From contig NC_087067.1 in the NCBI RefSeq assembly GCF_963678635.1, positions 27,723,547 to 27,787,546 of the forward strand: 64,000 bases of DNA, given 5' to 3'. The position numbers and the translations under genes are program-made. This document shows positions 10,634-23,309 of this stretch, piece after piece. Within the stretch, counting starts at the first letter, position 1; the number at the start of each line of letters is the position of its first letter. The notes under the pieces are model-generated. The model was given only the letters and a program-made list of their open reading frames with translations. It was not told where the DNA came from and searched no databases. This DNA is from Symsagittifera roscoffensis. Its lineage: Eukaryota > Xenacoelomorpha > Acoela > Convolutidae.

Positions 10634-12740
10634 AGTTGAAAAAACGGATCAACCGTACAATCCCACCAAATCGATTTAGGAGGAGGAAATATGGATTTTT
10701 TATAAACTTAATTTTCAGTATAGCCTAGTAGCGTTCAAAATTAACCATGATAAAAAAATATTTGAATTAAAGCACTAATTTGTTCAATTAACAGCATGCA
10801 AATGCAATCCCGCATAAAAAACGTAAAAACCAATTTTATTTGCGGGTTTATATGAAATGCTTATTGTATACAGAATTGTTTTTCATAATTAATACATGTT
10901 TGGGGAGGGCATTCTACGGTAGATCACATAGGGGGACCTAATTGATTTGTAAACTCCTGAAGTGAATCAAGCTTCGCTTATGTTTGATTTTTTGTACCTT
11001 TGTTTTGTTTAACTTTTAAATCTTTGTTGCCCAAATTTTTCCAGTGAAAATGTTATTTTATAAAATTGCTTAACTTTTATCTTAATTTTTTGTACTTTTT
11101 AATTTTGCCCATCACCTTTTGCCTTAACGGTAAAAAGACTGATGCAATATCTAAAGCTTTGAATCGACACTGTTTTCTGCTAATTTAACTGTTGTACAAG
11201 CATTCTTGTTGTTTCGCCCCATGAAGTGAGAAACAACTTATGAATCAACTGCGTTTTTCCACGAGGAGAGGAAAAATTTTGAAGAAATTCCAAGGTGAGA
11301 AAAAGTGGCTTTTGTTTTTGTTTTTAATCTCTATAGCACATTAACAGCTATTTTATGGTGAAATGGCTGGTTTTTAGAAGGTTCAGTCTTATAACTAAAC
11401 ATTTTGCCGTAGCCTAGTTCGTTTGCCGGCCAATTTTTGTAACAATCGAACAAAGTGGACAAAAAAGCACAATGAAAATTAATTTCAATAACTAGTTCCT
11501 TAAGCATGGGTGCTCAAACAATTACAGGAAAATAATGAAAAAAAAACTTTTTTTTGACTGCTTTTATTTTCAATTTGCAAAGGTAACTGCAGTCAAAACA
11601 TTATGTGCTAATCGCATAGCATTCATCTTTAATTTTTGTTCCGTTCTCAAAATGGGAGGAACTTTTTGATTTAAACATTCTTTTTTCTCGCAATATCAGG
11701 TGCCCACTCACAACTTCGTACGAAATAGAATGATATATCATGTCATATTTTAGCAGTTTCAATAGTCGTTATTGCGTGGCCTTAAAAATTTTAAATGCGT
11801 GTTCAAGCTTTGAACAGTTACACAGAAAAAAGCCAAAAATATCATTCTGCTTCTTCATTTCCATTTACTAACAACTATTACTTCAAGTATTTGATATCCG
11901 TGTTTGGAACATGTTCTGTTTCTTGCAAGGTAACCAACAACTTGTGCTAGAATTAGAGCTCGGTTTCTATAACAAGAACTGTAAAATGCTAGAGAAATGT
12001 TTAAAATTAATTAAACGATTTCGAACGGTTTTTTGGGGTAACTAAGCTAACACTCCGGTCAACAAAATTCATTTGTCTTACAGTTGTGGCCAAGCATACG
12101 CAAATTGTTTTCTTTTACAAATTGAACCATATGTTGCTCTGATTTGATACTTTTTGAAATAACATCAAGAAAACATTGTCAATGTGACGTCGAACAAAAC
12201 CTTATAAATTTTACTTTCTGCAACCATGTAAAACGTCTAAAAAACAATGAGTCAATTTGAGCTCATAAGACGATACTCTTTGGAAAAATAACCACTGTTG
12301 ATAAAAAACCAATCTAAATTTCCGGAAAAAAAACAAAAACATTGCGCTGGTGCGGTGAATAAAAGCTGTAAGTGACCAAAAACTTTTTTGAATTGAGTTT
12401 GACTTGTAATTTCTTAACTGAAAAAATGAAGATGACAATTTAAATACGTTTTTAGGCAGTTTCGGTAAACGTTCAAGCTTTTCAGAATGTAAAAACTTTT
12501 ATTTTAGAGAAATACTTAGTAAGACAAATCTGAATGTTTTGTAAAAAAAACAGTTCAAATGGGAGCCAATTTTCTGTAAATGAATATTTTCAGGCCTGGT
12601 ATATATAACAATTATCACAATTTGTTTTTGGGCAGTTCCAATTTCAGTAGCTCATGAAAAAGTTACCTAATTTTGCTGCCCAGAAGAACATCAAACAAAT
12701 TCGTTTATAGTTGGATCAGATCGGAAATGTTTGTTATTAC
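10634..12740. other. AT-rich intronic DNA, nothing recognised
   Basis: Long T and A runs and scattered stops in all frames. No exon, RNA gene or repeat boundary is convincing. Confidence 0.5.
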
Positions 12741-12985
12741 TATTGCGATTAGCAAGCGTTGTCAAATAGGAATGTAGACTTTTTTTCGGGTCAACAACTA
12801 GTTTAACAAAATCAGTTGAATCAATTGCTTACATGCTCAAATCTCATCCTCATCCCCACTGACAAGCTTAATACCTGAGATCAAAGCTTGTTGACGGGAA
12901 TTTTTTTTTCAGTACCGACTTGATTTTTTTGTCGGCATCATGGATTTCATCCCAACTTTTGTCGGCTTACTCGCCGCTTTTTTTA
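12741..12985 (+). repeat. Dispersed repeat, copy 2
   Basis: Related to 5388-5840 in the same orientation: the AAGCGTTGTCAAATAGGAAT and CTAGTTTAACAAAATC blocks match, and later TCGGCTTACTCGCCG resembles the end of copy 1. Copy 2 is shorter, with internal deletions. Confidence 0.55.
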
Positions 12986-13059
12986 AAAACTTTTTAACTA
13001 ATTTTTCTAAGTTGCTGGCTTGATAATAAATTCTAATACAAGGTAAATTTTTGAGCTTC

Positions 13060-13870
13060 AATCAAAATAACTGGTTGTGGGAAGTGTACTTACATGATCA
13101 ATTAAGCCTATTTCTTACTGGAAAGTTAGGGCCCTCGGAAAAAACAAATATTTGATTTTTGACTATTTTTCGACCTTTCTCGAAACTATCCGCTCAGATC
13201 TGAAAAATTTAGTTTCAATACAAAGAATGGTTTGTGCGAAGGTTCCCTGCATGTTCTGCTATGACCAGAAACTTGAATAAAAAAAGTTATGGCTCTCGGA
13301 AAAGTCAAATATTTTGGTTTTTGACCGTTTTTGAGGGGTAATAGACTGTTTCTCAAAAATGTCTCGCATATAATGTTTCTCAAATATTACAAAAATCTTA
13401 AATCTGGGTTTGGGGTTCAATCGAAGCAACCTGATGTAGAAAACGAGTTTGCATGATCAACTAGCCTCATTTTTCTAACACAAAAATAGGTGCCCTTGGA
13501 AAAGCCAATAATGTTCTTTTACCGTTTTTGAAAGTAATTGACTTTTTTTTCGAAAATAATATTCTGTAACTTGAATGTTGCGTTCAATCGAAAGAACAGA
13601 TTGTGTTATGCTATTCTGTATAAGGAGCTATACCAAAAACATTTTCACAATTAAAGTTTTGATTCTGGGAAAAGTAAGAAAAGTTTTATTTAATGACCGT
13701 TTCTTAGAAATTTTTCGACTTTTCTTAGAAACTACATTTTCAAACTTGAGATGAAGAGTGCAATCGAAGGAACCGGTTGCGGTTATCTTTCGTAGAGAAG
13801 CAGCGATTTCTTAATTTTTTCTACGAAAAGTGTTAAGTCTTTGGGAAGATTCCTTTTTCTCAAAAATTTT
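13060..13870 (+). repeat. Degenerate ~160-200 bp tandem repeat
   Basis: A block resembling GGCTCTCGGAAAAGTCAAAT followed by TTTTTGACCGTTTTTGA recurs near 13134, 13294, 13495, 13667 and 13839. Other recurring parts are a CAATCGAAGGAACC-like block and a GATCAATTAGCC-like block. Spacing is 160-200 bp and the copies are strongly diverged, so it looks like an old satellite-like array. It is non-coding. Confidence 0.65.
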
Positions 13871-16292
13871 AATGATTTGTTATTTTAATAGAGAAACAAC
13901 TCTGATTATGGGCAAAATCAATTTTTGAAATTGTTCATTTCATCAAACATAAGTAGAACAAACTTCAAAACACTTTTTGTTAAGACTGATAGAAAAAATA
14001 GGTTGAACAAAAAGTAATGCTCACACTTTAGGCAACGCACTCTTTGCTTAACCAAATTGCAGAAGCATCTAGCAGGAGCATCTATATACGTCTGTAGCTG
14101 AGAAGCTTGGTCATTTAGTGGTTTTGTAAATTGTTGCATTTGTGTTCAAGTGCCTTAACATTGTTTTGTTTATTTCTGTAATGAATTAAGATTTGATACG
14201 TTTTCTTTTGAATTGTAAAAGCACGTCATAAACGTTTGTCACGAGAATTTGAAATGAGGCCAAAAAGTATAAACGTTCTTGAGTCTCAGTGTATTTTGAA
14301 AATTGAGCGCCTCAAGGTTCATAAATACAATCCAAAAAATCATACAGGGCAAAAAACGCAAAGTCATTTTCGACAACTACATCAAAAATGCAATTGTTTT
14401 TGGTAAAAACGTTTTATAAAAATGCTAAAATAAGTCTAATACTGGCTGAAAATGCCTCTAACAAAAATCTAATTTGTGAACAATTGGAAAAGTGACTTGA
14501 TCTGGTGAGACAACGATACGATGAGGTAATTCAGAAAACAAGAAACTATGTAGGATTTGAAGAACAAGCAAGGTCCATTTCATCACTTTCGGGGGGAGTA
14601 GATTCTTTGAAAGCTTCCGAAAAAATTCGAAGCTTACATCGGTCTAGGGTATCAGGTCAAAATAAAATCATCTCTATGACTCTCAGTCAACGGAAAAAGG
14701 TGTTGTCTGACTAAATTAAGAATAAAAGAGGTCGAGAGACAAATTGAAGCATTAGTGCGCTAACTAGAGCTGAAATGGCATCAGCTAGAAATTAAGCGGA
14801 GGTTGGAAAAAGTACATATGCAAAAAGAATGAAGAAAGTATTTTGAAGCCAAAAAAGCTGAAGCTGAGTTGGAGGAAGACTCCGACTAAGTTGACTTGTT
14901 TACTAGCTCAGAAGTCTCTCACGGAGAAACAGCAGATAAACGCACAGAAACTTGGATGGAAAATGTGCCGAAATTGAATCCAATGGTGACGGTAACCGAA
15001 CCATCCGCATGAACTTCTGAATGATTACGGCTCAGTATAGCGCCCCCGTGGATATCGTTCCTATGTGTAACGCCCCAATAGGTGAATTGTCCTCAACAAT
15101 GATGCATGGATCTTAATTCCGTCCCATGAGTCCTGGCTCTGTTATGAAGATTGTCGCCGACACTGATATTCAGCCCAACAATTATATGTCGACTAAAAAT
15201 CTAAATAAATTACAACTCCATCGGTTTTCAGTTGCAATTCAGTGGGATAATGCTGAGCCTACCTCGTCTGCCATTTTTTAAAACTGTTCCATTACTGTCG
15301 TATTCAAATTTACCTCCTCATACTGCAATTTTTTCGGCAGTACCCCCTGTAGGTCATCCTATAACACAAACGTCGCACTGTGATTTCATGCAAACGCAAA
15401 TCCGACTCCAGCATTTGTAACCCGTTATCTTTGACTGACTCATCAAAAGTATTTGAAGCGGTAACATCAGTTTTTCATCCAAAATCTGTAACAATTCCAG
15501 ACAATAGTGGTGAAGAAATTCACTATTTCACTCCACCACACAAGCAAGTGCCCCTGCAATCAATGATTGAGTCGAATTTTCCCTGCTGTTCAAATCATCA
15601 GCCATGTCTCGATTCCGGCCGCATCGGACGCACACCAAATCGTCCGGAATTATGTCAATCCACCATCGCAATCAAAATCTGTTCGAGACTTAGCCGAAGT
15701 CTTGGGATCAAACAGGAAAGATCCATAACCAGAATGGAAACTTTCCGTTTATCCCGGTTATTAAGTGGCATGAATTAATAGATTAGTTTTTCAGCGCGGT
15801 TGAATGGCGATCAAGTGTCTCGGATGACGTCAAGCTGACAAACCTAAACATATTGATAACTGGGAAAGATAAGTTGGCAATAGCGGACTTCGCTTATTAA
15901 AGTTGAGAGTACAGGGTTGCACTAAGGGTTCTCAAACAAAAATTTGGGCAACCTCAAACCGTCGTGAGCGCCCACCTCGAAAAAATTAACAGCTTTCCAA
16001 CTGTGAAAATTCGCATTTCGGAAAGCATTATTAGTTTCAAACCTCGTTACTGTTATTTGACCGTTGTCCTAAGAAGATTATCTACAAACCGGCATCTTGA
16101 ATCAAACTTTTCTGTCGTCGTAACGGTCAAGCGCAATTGGTATTGCCTTAACCTCATTGATTTCAACGATTGGTTGAAAGGAAAAGCTGAAACGCATGAG
16201 CGTATAACAACTTTCCAATTTAAAAAAGCCAAAATCCCATCAATGCAAAAACTACCACACGAGTTTTGCTTCCTGTATTAAGCCAATAAAAA

Positions 16293-16565
16293 TTGATCAT
16301 CACCACTGTCCTCTTCGCTGGTAAACAACCGTTATGGGGATGCGTGGTTTGCAAGGAACGAAACCCTACTCAGAGGGCGAAAAATTCTGCTGAGAAAGAA
16401 GTCTGTGTCTCCTGTCTTCAAGCCGTCCACGTGCTTTGCAATTGCCCGAAAGCTAGAAAATGCAATAAACATGAGTGCCAAAAAACGCACAATGTCTTGA
16501 CGCACAAAAAACGCACAAGGGTGCAAATAGCGTTTTCCTCCTCAATAAGAAGAAAAAAATCTTGA
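16293..16565 (+). pseudogene. BEL/Pao gag zinc-knuckle remnant
   Basis: An open 90-codon stretch encodes CVVCKERNPTQR followed by CVSCLQAVHVLCNCPKARKC, then KHECQKTHNVLTHKK. The repeated C-x2-C...H...C pattern ending in H-x2-L-x-H is the gag knuckle layout of BEL/Pao elements. The frames on both sides are broken. Confidence 0.7.
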
Positions 16566-17542
16566 TCCGGAAAAACTCCGGCTAAAAAATTAACGTCATT
16601 TTCCGCATCCATGCAGGATGTTAAAGATTTTTTTTCAAGTTTTTGACTCGAGTGTTTCGTCTAAGTCAAAAACCGATGATGGTCTGGTGTTGTGCAATTT
16701 TAGAATTGATCACTCCCGATTTTCTTACTGCAGGTTTTGCTGGCCGTCTGCAGTTGCCAGGAAGAAAAGTTGATTTGACCTTTAAAAGTTTGAATTCGAC
16801 TAATATGATTTCGACTGAATTAGTCGAAGTCACACTTTCCACTGAAATAAATAACACTAATAACACTTTTGATGTAACCGCTTAAGTGAAAGATGTAGTT
16901 AATGTTGGGTCTCAAATTTTCGATGTTCAGTTTCTTCAACAAAAAAATCCACACTTGGACCCAATGAAACGAGTTTGGTAAAGTTAATCGGACATCAAAA
17001 TGATAATAGGTCAGGATTTTTGTCAACACATAATTATTTTTATCGTTTTTATTCCTGATTAAGATAGAAAAATCTGAACGGCTGTTCGGCTGCCGGTAAG
17101 ATGGCCCACTTCCTTTGTCTTTCGGGTTGTTATCAACTAGTTTCAAGTGCAATGTCGAAAACGTGGAGCTTTTTTGCTAAGTTAAAGCGTAGTATGAGTT
17201 AGAAAAATTTTGTACATACAAGCAAGCTGATGCTCGTTCTGCAGCCAATCAGCGAGCGCATAACCTTTTTGAATCAACAACATATTATGATAGTGAACGT
17301 TACTAGGTAGGAAGGTAATGGGCAGTTTCTTACCCAAAAACTACTACGCAGCGCTAGCACAGTTCAAGGTGCTTGAAAAACGGCTCGACAAAGAAAGCGA
17401 TTTTAGAAGTAAATACAATGAGGAAAAAAACGGTTTCGAAAGTTGTGTAATTTCGGTTAAACTGTCACATCGGATGTGGAAGCTCTTCAGTACACCAAAC
17501 AGTTCAACAAACAGCTAAGGATAAGTTTGAAAATTTTCCTGT

Positions 17543-17749
17543 TTGAAGCATCTAAAGTTTGAAGCATCTAAAGCAGTGTTTATTATGTTATACATGGATG
17601 ATTACTTAAATTCATTCAAAAATTGTGGTTTCCCAATGAGAATGAACAAATATCTGGTGAGCCTCCATGCATTAGAAGATTCCATATTTGAAAGTTTTTT
17701 TGTAAAACTCCTAAAATTGAAGAAAATTAAAACACTTCAATTGATTTAA
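17543..17749 (+). pseudogene. BEL/Pao reverse transcriptase remnant
   Basis: The YMDDYL motif in LYMDDYLNSF is the RT catalytic box. It is followed by a hydrophobic and basic tail as in BEL/Pao RTs. Both aspartates are present, but the upstream fingers and palm are not readable in one frame. Confidence 0.65.
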
Positions 17750-18074
17750 CAATAAAAGTACATCGCGAGGAGTTAAATTAAGTACTTAACAATAGAAGTA
17801 CATCTCATGTGTTAGGGTCAAATTGTGATCATTGAAGTGGTTCTCTTATTGTTACTTGTGGAATTAAACGTGAGCTCCAAGCATCCGTTACACAACGAAC
17901 GGTCGAAGCTTTCTATCAAGTTATGAATGGCCTTTCAAACCGAAACTGGATGTTGTAACAATTATCTTCTCGAGAAGTCTGTAGGCGACACCACATATCT
18001 CGAAGCAGTCGGTGCCTCGTACTTGTTTCGGAGCATATAGTAGTTTTACGAAACTGCAGCGTTATGTTTAATTT

Positions 18075-19130
18075 TTGTTGAGGTTTTTGCCGAAATATAA
18101 ACACTTCCGCGGGCCTACCACTCGAATAACCGAACCGGCCGAGTTAGCATATGCGAAAGATAAGTTAAAACTTTTGGCTCGTTCCGAATTATTCCCAGTT
18201 GAGTTCAAACAACTTCAATCTGGCATATCCTTAAAAAGGGCTGCTCGCATTGCTTACTCACCATTTATCGGATTTGGTGGCATTATTCGTTGTATGGGAC
18301 GGATTCAACACTTAGCTGAAATCAGGTTTCGAAACTAATTATCCTATCATCTTGGATTTTTGTCACTTGTTAGTGAAATTGTTTCTAAGGCAACTGCACT
18401 TTGGCCGAAGCTATAAAAACTTGGATTTTTTGCAGTTTAAATCACATATAGGGTTTGCTGTGATCTGCGAAGGGCCCTCCGTGTAATTGAAAGATGTTAT
18501 TTCACATTCACAAATGCAGGGCACGTACATCATATCCCATGATGTCAGACCTGCCTACCGAATGGCTTGGTTACCGCAAACGGCCATTCAGCAATTGTGT
18601 GGTAGAATATGTTGGTCCTTTTTAGGTGAATGTTTGCCGCAGTAGTGAGAAGACATGGGCTTTTCTCTTTGCCTGTATCACTACCCGTGCTATACACATT
18701 GCGTCTATGAACACCGGTTCTTGCGTCATGTGGGTTGAAAGATTTATCACCCGCCGTAGTACGCCAAGTGTAATGTAGTCAGACAACGGCACCAACTACT
18801 TTGAAGCGGAGAAAGAACATCTGCTTTTTGCGAAAATTTGAAACAAACAGGTTACCTCATTGTTGGTGCATAAGGGGAATAAAAGAAAACACAATCTTTC
18901 TGGCAAGCCACATCATTGTGGGTCTTGGGAAAGGTTAATGCGCTGTTGCAAATGTATTTTCTTCGCAATCATCAGTACTCGCAAGTTATTAGATGAGGTA
19001 TTGTCTACCACGTTTTGTTAAGTAGAACAATCATTAAATGCTCGTACAGGAACGCCCGTTGGCCCCTATTCATTTGAATTGGAAGCGTTAAAGCCTAACC
19101 ATTTCCAATTAGGCGAGCACGGAGTAAGCT
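18075..19130 (+). pseudogene. BEL/Pao integrase remnant
   Basis: The first part, with SPFIGFGGIIRCMGRI, matches the region before the integrase zinc finger. Next come LPTEWLGYRKRPFSN, then TTRAIHIASMNTGS and SDNGTNYF around the second catalytic aspartate, and finally LKPNHFQLG. Several stops interrupt the frame. Confidence 0.7.
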
Positions 19131-20296
19131 TTTCGTCGCTAACATTTGATGAAAGCTTGATCACATGCTGATAAGATTGGTGCTCTGAAACAGTAGTACG
19201 AACCTTGTCCGACTTTAAAATTGGTGCTTTTTTGAGCCTTTTAAAGGCCGGAATTTTGGAAATTCTTATTTTAGATGTCATATTTGTTCGGAAATACGTT
19301 GTCTCGTTTATTCATCGTCGTTCCATCAGCACAGTTATAACGACCACAAATTTGAGTACAGATCTAATAATTTAAAAAATACGTGCCGTGCTTGTTTTTC
19401 TAGAAACAGTTTTTTAATGAAATAAATCATGCACAGTTATGAATAGCTATTTGAACCTTAGCATGTCAAAAAGTAATTGAAGGCCTAATCTTAGCAATCT
19501 TCCCCTAAAATATCTAAGAAATGATTTCAACCACCGAAAAAAAACACTCTTTTTTGTCATCCGAACACGATAGTATTTGTTTCTTGAAGCTCAACATTTT
19601 TTTCCAGTTCCTCATCACCTCTTAAAATCGCAAAATGAAATTTTCAAAAATTTATCTACAAAAAATTGGCTCATAAAAACTGCTGTATCAATCTGTTCAC
19701 AGACTCATGCTGGCCCAATTTGACTCAATTTAAATCATAGACTTTAGTATTTAAATAGCCTTTCGTTCTTAGAGTTTCAGAGAAAAAGACAAAATTGGTG
19801 GAAAAGAGCCGTTAAATGTAAGAGCAGTTGCAATTAAGAGCTTTCTGGTTTCTGTAAACTTGTACTTTTCTGCATTCTGATTGGTAGAAAAAACTGCTAA
19901 TTTTGCTGAAGTGTCTTAAAAGTTTCCGGCTTTTTTCCACTTCCCCTATCTTCCAACTTCATTTTTTAACAACTACTTTATTTTTGTGATAATTCAGAGA
20001 ACACTTGGCAGGGAGAATTAACTAAATATTGGGAGCAGATTTGATGTTCATACAGTGCATCGTGCAGTCATTCATGTAACCATAATAACACGTAAACCAG
20101 CTATAAAAAAACACAAAACTTGTAAGGTGGAGAGGGGCGCCGAAACTTCTCTTTTTTCGGGAAGGGAGATTATTTTAACTTGATCATTTATCGAGAAGCT
20201 CAGTTAAAACAATGATGTAGTGGGTTACGTTGATTTATACATTATTGGTTTGTACACTGATATGAACATTAATTTATGTTCGTTGCTGTTTGTTAC
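19131..20296. other. AT-rich intronic DNA, nothing recognised
   Basis: No coding segment or repeat border was supported between the BEL/Pao remnant and exon 1. The 3' LTR of the BEL element could lie here but was not found. Confidence 0.45.
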
Positions 20297-20440
20297 CTGT
20301 TTGGTGGATAAATCGACTTCATCTTCAACTTTCTGGTACCATAGCAATGTTTTATGCTTCCGAAGATTTAAAAAAACAAGTGCAGTCAAAATCACGATGG
20401 ACAACAAAGGAATTGAAACAAGACTTGGCCGAAAACGCAT
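20297..20440 (-). CDS. METTL24-like gene, exon 1 (start, membrane anchor)
   Basis: Minus strand; ATG at 20440-20438, 48 codons to a canonical CAG/GTAACA donor. The protein begins MRFRPSLVSI and has one hydrophobic segment (about residues 7-25), followed by basic residues (RKHK) and an acidic stretch (VEDEVD). This is the pattern of a signal anchor of a type II Golgi or ER membrane protein, as expected for METTL24-like proteins. Phase 0 joins directly to exon 2. An acceptor suited to trans-splicing lies just upstream. The link to exon 2 across 10.5 kb is inferred from phase and topology. Confidence 0.72.
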
Positions 20441-20469
20441 AATACTGTGGATATACTGGAGAAAAAAAA
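20441..20469 (-). promoter_or_regulatory. Splice acceptor just upstream of the start codon
   Basis: On the minus strand a run of T ends in TTCTCCAG (AG at 20457-20456), 15 bases before the ATG of exon 1, with a second AG a few bases nearer. In nematodes such a site close to the ATG commonly receives a spliced leader. It could instead be a cis-splice from a 5' UTR exon. Confidence 0.5.
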
Positions 20470-20503
20470 TAACGAACTAAACATATAAGGAAGTTTATAT
20501 TTA

Positions 20504-20966
20504 CACTAGTGGACAAAATTAACCGCAAATTCAAGTTTGTACACCCTAAAACGCTTGCTTTCAATATTAGTTTTGAACAACATTTACTTCGACCTTCAAC
20601 AAATTTTTTACATATACCAAGAACAAATGATCAGGGCTAGCTTCTATGAAACTATCGATATGTGGTTTCAAAGACAAATGTAATCCCGGACTGAAAATGC
20701 CAGATTTCCTCAACTGCACTAAGTTTTGCCCAGTAGTGAACTCTTTTTCGAATAAGCGGAGTAAGAAAATTGTTCATGCGACATGAAATATTCTGAAAGA
20801 GGAAATTGAAATAATCAGTGTTAAAATTTTACCAAATTCCTTTTTTCATAACATTTCACGCGATTGAAAAAGCTTAGTGCAGAGGATGGAATCTGACATT
20901 TTTAGACCCCAATTACATTCGTAAACCTTTGAAACCAAAAATTGGTAGTTTTATGGAGGGTAGCAA
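20504..20966. mobile_element. Foldback or TIR element(s) upstream of the host gene
   Basis: CACTAGTGGACAAAATTA at 20504 is mirrored by the reverse complement of AAGTTTTGCCCAGTAGTG ending at 20738. A second pair of inverted arms (20635-20723 and 20873-20966) shares ACTAAG/CTTAGT, ACATTTGTCTTTGAAACC-like and CTAGC-type blocks. Either two nested elements or one rearranged foldback is present. It is non-coding. Confidence 0.55.
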
Positions 20967-20979
20967 CTAGGAAGTAAAA

Positions 20980-23309
20980 AATGTCCAAAAAGAAATATGG
21001 TGTAGTTATATATTTTAAATACTTATTTTAGTTATTTTAGTATTTGCTTTAGTATTTTAGTTGTTCAGTAACTTTTTTGCTTACTTGTTTTTTAAAAACA
21101 ACTAAAAATCAGCAAAATATATATTTTTCATCCAAGTTTTAGGTTTTAGTTTTGCTCTCAAAAAATGATTTGTTCCGTGAAATTATCTTTAAACGGAGTA
21201 AGCCCATTTTTTCTTTTTCCTCCCACCTCACATGAGCACAAATTTTATGGCTTAGCGAGGGGCTTTAAAAAAGATGGTCATGGCTAATTAGTTGGCATGC
21301 CATTTGAGTAATATTTGGACAATGTGAGCAGAAAACTTCACAGGTGGGTGGAAATAAAAGCCCTGGGTTGCATAAAATCAAAAACGCTGTTTTTTGCCAC
21401 TTTTTTGCTGCAACACTTTGAATTCGGTGGGTTTGTGCGTAAAGTGATACAATTCTAAAATGGCCTGTTTTTTAATAATTGAAATGATATCGTGAACGCA
21501 AGCTTAGTTATGAAGTAATTAAGAGCCGACTCTTTTCTACTTTCTCTCATCTTTTAAATTCAGTTTTTAAAAACTGTTTTTGTAGTATCATAACGCAATG
21601 ACATTTGGCATGGCGAAAGAAAATTAACATTTTTTCCCTTATGTTTTACATTGTAACAGCGTGCGTTCTGCCATACAACGTAAATCAACTAAAAAAAGAA
21701 TTTTTGAAATGTGCGGGAGTAGATTTAATTTTTATAAGTAATTGGTTGCATTAAATTTTTTCTGAAAAAAGAAATGCAACCAAATGATTTTAAAAACGTA
21801 AACAAAATCGACTCTTTTCCAGTCCCCCAATCTGAAACTTGTGAACAAATAACACGTTAAAAACACATTATTTGACTGAGCAAGTTTCAAATTTTTTGAT
21901 CTCAAATATACCCGTAAGTACTGACTTTTTCTTCGTTGTTTGAGTGATGCATTTTACATCAATTTTTTTTAGAAAAAACAGCTTACTTTATTCAAATAGG
22001 TAATCACAATTTGCGGGCAAAAAATAACATTCTTTTTGTTGTTTTAAAAAGTTATCACTTGTTTTTAGTCGTTTTTTCTGTTTTTAATTTCTCTAGCTGC
22101 AACACTTTTTTTCTCCAGTATAGATATCAAGTCGTGGTTGACTTCTTGCAAAATAAGGATGACTTTCAAATAAGAGCCGAAGAATGATTAAAGTTGCACA
22201 ATCCAAATGTGGCATCGTCGAACTTGATCTTTTCGTCAAAGTTTCTTTTTTTATGGTTAAACAAAAACAACTATAGCCTTAGTTATAAAATTACTTCTTG
22301 GTGGGTAATACATTTTTCTCAAGCCTTAGGAGGAGATATAATGCTATAAATAAAAGAAAGTAAACGTTGACATAGGCGGCTTAGAGCAGTTATTATTATT
22401 TGAACACCATATTAACACAAAAAGATCTCTCGGTCAAAAACGTTTCGCTATTTTGATGGCCACAAATTAATACAGAAAATGGCTTTTTTTCGTCAGGTGT
22501 GAATAGAGATTTTGAATAGAGATTGGCGAATGAAACTTAAATTTTTAACGCGATAATGCATTGTAAAGTATGAAGAAAAAATCTGTACACCATAGTTAAT
22601 TTGTTCCTTGCATTACATTATGAGAACGTTAAAATAGTTTTTCAAGCAGGAAATTCAATTGTGGGTGAATGAAAAAGGAGGGAAAAAATTGTTTGCTGAT
22701 AAGATGTTTGCTGAAACAGATACTTGTTGAAACAAACTTTATAAAAAACTTGCTGAAACAAACTTTAAGACACAAACTTTATAAATTTTTAGTAGTCTAG
22801 ACAGGCGCTTTTCCAGTTCTCCCCACCTTTCGAAGTTTTCATTTTTTATTGTTGTTCTACGTTTGATTATGACTAAATGCGTGATGTTACGATCTAAGGT
22901 ATGATTAAGATGTTTTCAATTGTTATTTTGTGTGCCATGCCAAGTTTCATTGCACAATGACAACATTAAAGCATTTTCCAAAAATTAAGTTAAAAGGAGG
23001 GGGAAGTGGAAAAGAGCCTACAGACAAAAAAAACATTTCAGTTAAAATTATTGACAGTTTTTTTTAGGATTCCTTGAGTTCAGTCATCAGAAGAGATTTA
23101 GGGGACAAAAAGCCCATATTTCACGTGCATCAAAAAAAAATTCATAAAATTATGGGGTTTGAATTTACCAATTGGGCCAACTTGAGATGATAATTTGCGT
23201 GAAATTTCAAGTCTGTTTTTCAAACAATGAACATGAAAATGAAAGTTTCGAGCAGCTTTTTTTAATCTATCAATATTCACCCTTGAGATTATAACTTTGT
23301 GCTTGTTTA
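20980..23309. other. AT-rich intergenic DNA, nothing recognised
   Basis: No gene is supported. A minor short-period repeat based on TTGCTGAAACAAACTTTA occurs near 22690-22790. Otherwise there are homopolymer-rich stretches with stops in all frames. Confidence 0.5.

Larger units (their letters stand above)
14490..19130 (+). mobile_element. Decayed BEL/Pao LTR retrotransposon
   Basis: Plus-strand remnants appear in the order expected for BEL/Pao: a charged gag-like segment (14505-14714), gag zinc-knuckle region (16293-16565), an RT piece with LYMDDYLNS (17543-17749), an integrase N-terminal region (about 18075-18338) and an integrase core with SDNGTNYF followed by LKPNHFQLG (to about 19130). 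The YMDD box with DYL and the PNHF-LG motif are typical of the BEL/Pao group. Many stops and frame changes show that it is dead. LTRs were not identified. It sits antisense in intron 1 of the METTL24-like gene. Confidence 0.82.
9778..20296 (-). other. Intron 1 of the METTL24-like gene (10.5 kb)
   Basis: Exon 1 ends CAG/GTAACA at 20297 and exon 2 starts at 9777, both in phase 0. The intron is swollen by repeats: a possible TIR element (9855-10633), a dispersed repeat (12741-12985), a tandem array (13060-13870) and a BEL/Pao remnant (14490-19130). An extra small exon cannot be excluded. Confidence 0.6.
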
